Source: JANRIG01 sp033765235 (GTDB lineage Bacteria > Bacteroidota > Bacteroidia > Cytophagales > UBA9547). From it: 64,000 nt of DNA. Shown here piece by piece: positions 36,165 to 43,152 of this stretch. A program made the translations under genes and the position numbers. The notes under the pieces are model-generated. The model was given only the letters and a program-made list of their open reading frames with translations, searched no databases and was not told the origin of the DNA. The stretch is from contig JANRIG010000030.1 of NCBI GenBank assembly GCA_033765235.1, forward strand, positions 1-64,000, in the 5' to 3' direction. How positions within the stretch are numbered: the first letter of the stretch is position 1; the number at the start of each line of letters is the position of its first letter.

Positions 36165-37442
36165 TTGGACGAAAAATTATTGCACTTTATATGGAAAAAC
36201 GCACTTTTTGATGCTACTAACTTATATACTACTTCACATGAAAAGGTATTGATACACCATGTAGGTACTCACAATGGCAATGAAGGACCTGATTTTGTGA
36301 ATTGTAAAATTACCATTGGCAATGTAGCATGGCAGGGGAGCGTGGAGATAGACCTGTACTCATCGGGTTGGCACAGTCATAAGCACCATCTGCATGCCAT
36401 GTATGAGACAGTGATTTTGCATGTAGTATGGCACGATGACCATACTATCATCAGGGCTGACGGTACACAAATACCTACCCTTTTGCTCAAAAATGTAGTG
36501 CGTACAGATATATTGCTTAGGGCAAATGGGCTTATGAAAAACAGTGACGATATACCATGCCAAAGCCAATGGCAAGATATAGAGCCGGTAGTGAAATATA
36601 CCATGATAGATAAAGCCATGGCAGAGCGGCTAAAGCGGAAAGCTGCAAGCATAGAAACTATTTTTAATAAATATATAAACGACTGGCAACAAACTACTTA
36701 TGCCATGATATGTACCCACATGGGTTACAAGGTCAATAATGAAGCATTTGCCATGCTGGCAGAAAGGTTGCCCTACAAAATCATTGCCAAACATACACAC
36801 AACCTTTTTGAATTAGAAGCATTGCTTTTAGGTATTTCAGGATTGATATATGATGCAAAAGATGAATACAGGCAAAAATTATTTACTGAGTGGAAATACC
36901 TGTGCAATAAATATTCGCTGCATGATGTGCAAATGCACAGACACCATTGGAACCTGCTAAGGCTGCGCCCGGCCAACTTGCCTGTGGTACGCTTGGTACA
37001 GCTTGCAGCACTGCTTCATCATATGCCACATATTGTAGATATAGTGTCATACCCTCACTTGGCAGACAGCCTGCAAACCATGATGAGGTCAGAGGTTTCA
37101 GATTTTTGGCAGAAAAATGCTATTTTTGATTCTGAAATTGATAACCAAAAGTTGAACATGGGCTCCGAAAGCATTAATAGCCTTATAATCAATGCCATTG
37201 TACCTGTGATGGTATTTTATGCTCAATACCATAGTCACCAATGGTTTATGGACAAAGCCATAAATATACTTGAAAACATTGATGCTGAGAATAATATCAT
37301 CACTAAAAAGTGGAAGAAATTGGGTACTCCATCCAAAAACTCTAGCGACAGTCAAGGGTTGATAGAGCTGTATAATGAATATTGTATGCACAAGAGGTGT
37401 ATAGAATGCCACATAGGATACCAACTCATAGCCGCACAATAG
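36165..37442 (+). CDS. DUF2851 family protein
   Basis: 425 residues from TTG at 36165, which restores the conserved opening LLHFIWKNALFDATNLYT. Conserved DUF2851 text includes GTHNGNEGPDFVNCKITIGN, WQGSVEIDLYSSGWHSHKHH and ILHVVWHDD, a pattern that resembles a metal-binding or nuclease-like core with several histidines. The C-terminal half is helical and ends with cysteines (HKRCIECHIGYQL). The family is widespread in Bacteroidota without a defined role. It starts 11 bases before the dehydrogenase gene, so an operon is probable. Confidence 0.85.
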   Translation: MDEKLLHFIWKNALFDATNLYTTSHEKVLIHHVGTHNGNEGPDFVNCKITIGNVAWQGSVEIDLYSSGWHSHKHHLHAMYETVILHVVWHDDHTIIRADGTQIPTLLLKNVVRTDILLRANGLMKNSDDIPCQSQWQDIEPVVKYTMIDKAMAERLKRKAASIETIFNKYINDWQQTTYAMICTHMGYKVNNEAFAMLAERLPYKIIAKHTHNLFELEALLLGISGLIYDAKDEYRQKLFTEWKYLCNKYSLHDVQMHRHHWNLLRLRPANLPVVRLVQLAALLHHMPHIVDIVSYPHLADSLQTMMRSEVSDFWQKNAIFDSEIDNQKLNMGSESINSLIINAIVPVMVFYAQYHSHQWFMDKAINILENIDAENNIITKKWKKLGTPSKNSSDSQGLIELYNEYCMHKRCIECHIGYQLIAAQ

Positions 37443-37453
37443 CGTACATATCT

Positions 37454-38665
37454 ATGAAAAAAATTAAAATAGGAATAATAAGAGAAACCAAAATACCCCC
37501 TGAGAGGCGCACCCCGCTCACCCCCAAAAACTGCCTCACACTCATGAAAAAATTTCCTGAAATAGAAATAGTGGTGCAACCTTCCAAAATCAGAATAGTA
37601 CTGGATGAGGAGTACAAAGCAAACAAAATACCCCTGCAAGAAGACCTCGATGACTGCGATTATCTATTTGGGCTCAAAGAAATACCTCCGGGCGATATGA
37701 TAGAAAATAAAACTTATTTTATTTTTTCGCACACCATCAAGAAGCAACCTGAAAATAAACGTATGCTCAAAGCAATGGCTCAGAAGCACATTTCACTCAT
37801 TGACTATGAATGTATCAAAAACAAAAAGGGTGAGCGCACTATATCTTTTGGTCATTTTGCAGGTATGGTAGGAGCCTACAACGCTATCAAAACATATGGG
37901 CACAAATGGCATCTTTTTGTGATGAAACCTGCACACCAATGCATCAACCTCAAAGAGTTTAAAGCGTGGCAACGGAGGATATCATTGCCTCCTCTCAAAA
38001 TCATACTTACAGGTGGAGGCAGAGTAGCAGGTGGTGCCGCCAAAGTACTTGACTATATGCACATTACAGAAGTATCACCTAATGATTTTATAAAAAATAA
38101 ATATGATAAACCTGTATATTGCAGGCTACACTCAGCCGACTATTATCATAAACAAAATCACCATATATTTGACAAATCAGAGTTTTATACTTCTCCTGCA
38201 GCCTATGTATCACACTTTATGAACTATGCCGTGCATGCAGATATGCTCATCTCATGCCACTATTGGAACCCCGGTGCACCTCCATTATTCACAAAACAAG
38301 ATGCCAAATCTCCTGATTTTCATATCAAAGTCATAGCAGACATTACCTGTGATGTGAATGGCTCCATACCTGTTACATTGCGCTCTACCTCTATAGATAA
38401 TCCTGTGTATGACTACAACCCTGACACTATGGACTTAGAAGTGCCATATAATAAGCCTGATAACATTACTGTGATGGCAATAGACAACCTCCCATGCGAA
38501 CTTGCACGCGATGCCTCCGAAGACTTTGGCTTGCAACTAATCAAACATTTGATACCTGAGTTGTATAAAAAAAATAAATCAAAGCTGCTTAGTCAAGCCA
38601 CCATACTCAATTCAGGAGTGCTTACTGACAGATATGCCTATCTTAATGATTATATTAACATGTGA
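37454..38665 (+). CDS. Lys1-like saccharopine/alanine dehydrogenase family oxidoreductase
   Basis: 403 residues from ATG at 37454; a longer frame starting at 37382 would overlap DUF2851 by 61 bases and lacks the family N-terminus. The opening KIGIIRETKIPPERRTPLTP is the alanine dehydrogenase/PNT N-terminal domain, and ILTGGGRVAGGAAKVLDYM is the Rossmann nucleotide site (about residues 178-196). YECIKNKKGERTISFGHFAG and ISCHYWNPGAPPLFT match the NAD-dependent saccharopine dehydrogenase (Lys1) group more closely than alanine dehydrogenase. The exact substrate is uncertain. Bacteroidota usually make lysine by the diaminopimelate route, so a catabolic or unrelated role should be considered. Confidence 0.78.
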   Translation: MKKIKIGIIRETKIPPERRTPLTPKNCLTLMKKFPEIEIVVQPSKIRIVLDEEYKANKIPLQEDLDDCDYLFGLKEIPPGDMIENKTYFIFSHTIKKQPENKRMLKAMAQKHISLIDYECIKNKKGERTISFGHFAGMVGAYNAIKTYGHKWHLFVMKPAHQCINLKEFKAWQRRISLPPLKIILTGGGRVAGGAAKVLDYMHITEVSPNDFIKNKYDKPVYCRLHSADYYHKQNHHIFDKSEFYTSPAAYVSHFMNYAVHADMLISCHYWNPGAPPLFTKQDAKSPDFHIKVIADITCDVNGSIPVTLRSTSIDNPVYDYNPDTMDLEVPYNKPDNITVMAIDNLPCELARDASEDFGLQLIKHLIPELYKKNKSKLLSQATILNSGVLTDRYAYLNDYINM

Positions 38666-38798
38666 TATCTTGTACTAATATTGTTACCAACATCATCTAT
38701 ATTCATAATAAAATAATGTAATAATAGCAGCAGCTATTTTATTATAATTTATCTAAAAATAACAAATATATACAGCGCACCAATAACTTTTTTTATTA

Positions 38799-38806
38799 TA
38801 CATTTG
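38799..38806 (+). promoter_or_regulatory. Bacteroidota -7 promoter element (TACATTTG)
   Basis: TACATTTG fits TAnnTTTG. It includes the TTG at 38804 that could be mistaken for a start codon of the transketolase gene; the ATG at 38825 is 18 bases downstream and is a better start. Confidence 0.5.
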
Positions 38807-38824
38807 CCTCAAAAATATAGTTTG

Positions 38825-39778
38825 ATGAAAAAATTTACATATACCGATAAAAAAGACACGCGCTCAGGCTTTGGTGATGCCATGACCGAACTTGGTCGCA
38901 CAAATCCTGACATTGTAGCCCTTTGTGCAGACCTTACAGGATCACTCAAACTGGAAACATTTGAAAAAGAAAACCCTCAGCGGTTCATACAATGTGGCAT
39001 AGGCGAAGCCAACATGATAGGAATAGCAGCCGGCCTTACCATAGGAGGCAAAATACCATTTGCCACTACATTTGCCAATTTTGGTACAGGCAGAGTATAT
39101 GACCAAATAAGGCAGTCGGTAGCCTACTCTCACAAAAATGTGAAAATAGCATGCTCCCATGCCGGCATTACACTCGGCGAAGACGGTGCCACACACCAAA
39201 TACTCGAAGATTTAGGTCTTATGAAAATGCTCCCCGGCATGACCGTGATAAACACATGTGACTATAACCAAACTAAGGCAGCTACCAAAGCTGTGGCAGC
39301 TTATCAAGGTCCTGTATATCTGCGATTTGGAAGACCTGTAATGCCTATATTCACAGACGCTGACCAAAAATTTGAGATAGGCAAAGCATGGACTGTGAAT
39401 GAAGGCAAAGATGTAACCATATTTGCTACAGGGCACTTGGTATGGGAAGCTATACAAGCAGGTGAAATATTGGAGCAAATGGGTATAGATGCCGAAATTA
39501 TTAACATACACACCATAAAACCCATTGACAAAGACGCTATTATAAAATCTGTAAGCAAAACACGCTGCTGCGTTTCGGCTGAAGAGCACAACATACTCGG
39601 AGGTCTTGGCGAAAGCATTGCACACATACTCACTACCAATATATTGGTACCTCAAGAGTTTGTAGGCACGCAAGATACCTTTGGCGAGAGCGGCACCCCC
39701 GACGAACTTATGAAAAAATACGGCCTCACCGCTCAAAATATAGTAGTAGCGGCACAGAAAGCGCTAAAAAGGAAGTAG
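38825..39778 (+). CDS. Transketolase, C-terminal subunit
   Basis: 317 residues from the ATG at 38825. It holds the pyrimidine-binding and C-terminal domains of transketolase: RSGFGDAMTELGRTNPDIVA, RFIQCGIGEANMIGIAAGLT with the catalytic glutamate, HAGITLGEDGATHQILEDL, and HTIKPIDKDAIIKSV in the last domain. There is no PP domain for thiamine diphosphate, so a separate N-terminal subunit must be encoded elsewhere; none lies within the window. The gene ends the DUF2851-dehydrogenase neighbourhood, and the next gene begins a different block (RM cassette). Confidence 0.9.
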   Translation: MKKFTYTDKKDTRSGFGDAMTELGRTNPDIVALCADLTGSLKLETFEKENPQRFIQCGIGEANMIGIAAGLTIGGKIPFATTFANFGTGRVYDQIRQSVAYSHKNVKIACSHAGITLGEDGATHQILEDLGLMKMLPGMTVINTCDYNQTKAATKAVAAYQGPVYLRFGRPVMPIFTDADQKFEIGKAWTVNEGKDVTIFATGHLVWEAIQAGEILEQMGIDAEIINIHTIKPIDKDAIIKSVSKTRCCVSAEEHNILGGLGESIAHILTTNILVPQEFVGTQDTFGESGTPDELMKKYGLTAQNIVVAAQKALKRK

Positions 39779-39878
39779 GTGGATTTTTAAGAAATAGTAT
39801 GCAGTAGCATTTGAAATATCTATTGCAATTGGCGGACGAAATAGAACTAAATATTAATTTTAGAAATACAATATTATT

Positions 39879-42542
39879 ATGAACTTCTCAGACCCTTTTA
39901 AAATATTGACACCAAATGAAAGGTGGGCTCCGACACAAAGCCAAATGGACGCTTTTCAGAATGCCTATGAAAAGTTGCTACCACCTTTGGTTTATAAAAT
40001 CAGACTTGCAGTTGAAAAATGGCGGGAAGAAGGCTATAAAGGTGCTTCTGAAACTTCAAAATCATTATTGAACTTTTGGTTTAATGAGGAACATCTTATC
40101 GGACAGACAAAATTCAGTTTTTTCTTTTCGCAACGTGAAGCCATTGAATCAATCATTTACTTATATGAAATAGCAAAGGCAAAGGACAAATATGAGTTAA
40201 TGAAATTTGACTCTTCACAACGTGTCAGCACAGGTATGTTTGATGAAAACTGGACACGTTATGTTATTAAAATGGCGACTGGTGCTGGAAAGACAAAAGT
40301 AATGGGTTTGACTTTGGTCTGGTCTTACTTTCATAAACTTTATGAGGCGGACAGCACTCTATCAAAAGACTTTTTAGTCATTGCTCCAAACATTATTGTT
40401 TTAAACCGTTTACGCAAGGACTTTGACGGACTTAAGATGTTTTTTGATGAACCGTTTTTCCCCGACAATGGCTATAACGACAAAGACTGGAAAAACGACT
40501 TTCAATTAACGCTTCACATTCAAGACGATTTAAAACCAATAACAGAATCGGGAAATATTTTCTTGACCAACATTCATCGTGTTTTCTTTAACGAAGAACC
40601 TGAACAAAATTTTGAAACTACTTTTTTAGGCGTTAAACCCAAACCCGATGCAGACACTTCAAAAGGTTTAGACCTTGGAAAGGTGATGAGAAGCGACAAG
40701 ATTAAAGATTTGGTTGTGTTGAATGATGAAGCCCATCACATACACGACAGTTCTTTGGCTTGGTTCAAAAACATTGAGGACATTAGCAACAAATTAAAAT
40801 TGAAAAACGGTAACGGAATAAGTCTACAAGCAGACTATTCCGCTACTCCTAAACATAACAACGGTGCTATTTTCGTTCAGACCATCTGCGATTACCCTTT
40901 GGTTGAAGCTATCAAACAAAATGTAGTAAAGTCGCCTGTATTGCCTGATGAAGCATCAAGACAAAGAATTCAAGAAAAAGATTCTTCTGACTTTGTAGAA
41001 CGCTACCGAGATTATATTCATTTAGGCTATCTGGAATGGGAACAAGAATATGAGAATCTCAAAAACGTTAAAACGCCTATCCTTTTCATTATGACGATGA
41101 GCACCAAAGAAGCAGACCAAGCGGCTGCATTTTTGGAAAGCAATTATCCTTCAATGAAAAATTCTGTGCTGACTATTCATACCAACAATTCGGGTGAAAT
41201 AAAAGAAACTACATCAAGCAAAAAAGACAAAGAAGAATTAGAAGCATTAAGAAAAGCAGCAGATGAAATAGACAAAGACCATTCGCCATACAAAGCCGTT
41301 GTTTCGGTTTTAATGCTTCGTGAAGGTTGGGATGTTAGAAATGTAACCACCATAGTTGGACTTCGCCCATTTGGTGCTGATTCTAAAATCCTTCCCGAGC
41401 AAACTATTGGTAGAGGTTTACGAAAAATGTATTCGTTGGATATGCCCGAAAAATTGGTTGTGGTTGGAACACCCGCGTTTTTAGAATTTGTTGAGAGCCT
41501 GAAAACAGAAGGGGTAGAATTTCAATACAGCCTAATGGGCATAGGTTCTAAAGGCAAATCGCCTGTAATTGTGGAAGTGGACAAAGAAAATACAAATAAA
41601 GATTTAGAAGCTTTGGATATTCCTATTCCGCAAATGAGCCCAAGAATTTACAGAGAGTTTAAAAACCTTGAATTAATTGATGTCAGCAAATTCAAAAACG
41701 AAAAAGTAGAACAGAAAAAATTCAACAGCGATGAATTGAAGGAAATTGTTTTCAATGACATTGATGGAGATTTTTCACATAAAACAGTTTTTAAAGACAC
41801 AACACCCGATTACAGAAATGTAATTGGCTTTTTTACTGCTGCCATTTTAAAAGACAGCCGTTTGGTAAGTGGCTTCAATATTCTTTACCCAAAAGTGGAA
41901 AGCTTTATCAAATACCAACTTTTTACAAAAGAGGTTGAATTAAGCGACCCGCAAACAATGAGAAACCTTTCAGAAATTCATCCAAAAGAAATACTGAAAA
42001 CCACTTTCAAAAAAGCCATTGACGAATTAACCATTACTGACAAAGGAACAGCAGAGGTTAAAAACTTCATTTCACTAAAACTAACAAAACCGAAGGTTGC
42101 AGAAAACCAACCTTTCCTTGTGCCTAAAAAATCGGTTTTCAACAAAATCATTGGCGACAATCCTTTTGAATTAGAATTTTCCTCTTACTGTGAAAGCAGG
42201 TTCAATGATGTTGTTTCATTTGCTAAAAACACATTTGGCGAAGGTGGCGTAAACTTTAGCATTGAATACCAAAAGGAAAATGGAAATATCGCACCGTTCT
42301 TTCCCGACTTTTTTATCAAAACATCACCAACAACATTTTATATTGTAGAAACCAAAGGGCGTGAAGATTTAGACGACATTCGCAAAATTCAACGCCTTGC
42401 TACTTGGTGCAAAGACATAAACACAGCACAAAAGGAATACACTTATACAGCAGTGTATGTGAAGCAAGAGAAATGGGAAGAAGTGAAGAATGATTTAAAG
42501 TCATTCAGCGATGTAATTAAAATTTTTAAAGTGTCAGAATAA
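39879..42542 (+). CDS. Type III restriction enzyme, Res subunit
   Basis: 887 residues. SF2 helicase motifs: Walker A MATGAGKTKVMGL near residue 131, DEAH box LNDEAHHIHD near 282, SATPKHNN (motif III), LREGWDVRN and PEQTIGRGLRKM (motif VI, about 505). The C-terminus carries a PD-(D/E)xK nuclease pattern: FPDFFIKT followed by YIVETKGRED near residues 808-822. Together these are the ATP-dependent translocase and endonuclease of a type III system, which cuts when two unmethylated sites are met. Codon use differs from neighbours: isoleucine is mostly ATT/ATC here but mostly ATA in purL and hppA, so lateral acquisition is likely. The gene precedes mod, not the more usual mod-res order. Confidence 0.92.
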   Translation: MNFSDPFKILTPNERWAPTQSQMDAFQNAYEKLLPPLVYKIRLAVEKWREEGYKGASETSKSLLNFWFNEEHLIGQTKFSFFFSQREAIESIIYLYEIAKAKDKYELMKFDSSQRVSTGMFDENWTRYVIKMATGAGKTKVMGLTLVWSYFHKLYEADSTLSKDFLVIAPNIIVLNRLRKDFDGLKMFFDEPFFPDNGYNDKDWKNDFQLTLHIQDDLKPITESGNIFLTNIHRVFFNEEPEQNFETTFLGVKPKPDADTSKGLDLGKVMRSDKIKDLVVLNDEAHHIHDSSLAWFKNIEDISNKLKLKNGNGISLQADYSATPKHNNGAIFVQTICDYPLVEAIKQNVVKSPVLPDEASRQRIQEKDSSDFVERYRDYIHLGYLEWEQEYENLKNVKTPILFIMTMSTKEADQAAAFLESNYPSMKNSVLTIHTNNSGEIKETTSSKKDKEELEALRKAADEIDKDHSPYKAVVSVLMLREGWDVRNVTTIVGLRPFGADSKILPEQTIGRGLRKMYSLDMPEKLVVVGTPAFLEFVESLKTEGVEFQYSLMGIGSKGKSPVIVEVDKENTNKDLEALDIPIPQMSPRIYREFKNLELIDVSKFKNEKVEQKKFNSDELKEIVFNDIDGDFSHKTVFKDTTPDYRNVIGFFTAAILKDSRLVSGFNILYPKVESFIKYQLFTKEVELSDPQTMRNLSEIHPKEILKTTFKKAIDELTITDKGTAEVKNFISLKLTKPKVAENQPFLVPKKSVFNKIIGDNPFELEFSSYCESRFNDVVSFAKNTFGEGGVNFSIEYQKENGNIAPFFPDFFIKTSPTTFYIVETKGREDLDDIRKIQRLATWCKDINTAQKEYTYTAVYVKQEKWEEVKNDLKSFSDVIKIFKVSE

Positions 42543-42545
42543 AAT

Positions 42546-42630
42546 GTCTGAATTAGGATTTACAAGATTTAAAGATGATAGGATTAAAAAAATCCTTCAA
42601 TCATCGAATCCTAAAAATCCTAATTCTGAC
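42546..42630. repeat. Palindromic element, copy 1 (res-GxxExxY gap)
   Basis: Outer arms GTCTGAATTAGGATTT (42546-42561) and AAATCCTAATTCTGAC (42615-42630) are inverted with one mismatch in 16. A nested inner pair is AGGATT (42580-42585) and AATCCT (42591-42596). The element starts 3 bases after the res stop codon and ends 17 bases before the next ATG. Confidence 0.85.
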
Positions 42631-42647
42631 AATAAATAAATATAATT

Positions 42648-43055
42648 ATGAAATTTGAAGATGTAACAAGAAAAATAATAGGCTGTGCAATGAAAGTTCA
42701 TAGCACATTGGGAAATGGCTTTCAAGAAGTAATTTACCAAAGGGCATTGGCTATTGAAATGGAAAAACAAGGGCTGGGTTTTCAGCGTGAAATGGAAATG
42801 ACAATTTTTTATGAAGGAATTGATATTGGAACAAGGCGTGTTGATTTTTTTGTAGAAGAAAATATTATGGTTGAACTCAAAGCATTGATAAGGTTGGAAG
42901 ATGTTCATTTGGCTCAAGCAATGAATTATTGTCAAGCATATAATTTACCCATTGGTTTACTAATCAATTTTGGTGCAAAAAGTTTGGAATTTAAAAGAGT
43001 TTACAATGTTAACCATCCCGAGAATAAGGAATACATCAAAAACCGTCAAAATTAG
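42648..43055 (+). CDS. GxxExxY family protein
   Basis: 135 residues. The opening VTRKIIGCAMKVHSTLGNGF, then the namesake G-x-x-E-x-x-Y region (GNGFQEVIYQRAL), IDIGTRRVDFFVEENIMVEL, and KALIRLEDVHLAQAMNYCQA define the family, which has a PD-(D/E)xK-like nuclease core (D in RVDF, E-L-K in VELKAL). Paralogues are abundant in Bacteroidota and often sit close to repeats or defence genes. It is bracketed by two copies of the same palindromic element, and the last codons with the stop (from 43045) lie inside the second copy. Its function is unknown; it may have travelled with the repeats. Confidence 0.88.
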   Translation: MKFEDVTRKIIGCAMKVHSTLGNGFQEVIYQRALAIEMEKQGLGFQREMEMTIFYEGIDIGTRRVDFFVEENIMVELKALIRLEDVHLAQAMNYCQAYNLPIGLLINFGAKSLEFKRVYNVNHPENKEYIKNRQN

Positions 43056-43136
43056 GATTCATAAGATGAAAGGATGATAGGTTTTTTGAAATAAAAAATC
43101 CTACAATCTTGTAATCCTAAAAATCCTAATGCTGAC
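43045..43136. repeat. Palindromic element, copy 2 (overlaps GxxExxY 3' end)
   Basis: Outer arms GTCAAAATTAGGATT (43045-43059) and AATCCTAATGCTGAC (43122-43136) are inverted with two mismatches in 15. It contributes the last codons and the TAG stop of the GxxExxY gene and reaches 16 bases short of the mod ATG at 43153. An in-frame ATG at 43129 falls inside this copy. Confidence 0.85.
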
Positions 43137-43152
43137 AACAATAAATAGACAA

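Noticed and set aside
37382..37453. Upstream ATG extension of the Lys1-like dehydrogenase
   Set aside because: It overlaps the DUF2851 gene and adds 24 residues before the family N-terminus; the ATG at 37454 gives KKIKIGIIRE directly.
38804..38824. TTG start for the transketolase subunit
   Set aside because: The TTG is part of a TACATTTG promoter element, so it would precede the transcript start.
39212..39736. 174-codon minus-strand ORF inside the transketolase subunit gene
   Set aside because: Antisense to a well-supported gene, cysteine/tyrosine-rich text without family features.
42546..43136. CRISPR-like array
   Set aside because: The copies are 85-100 bases, separated by a gene, with inverted arms and no regular spacers or cas genes.
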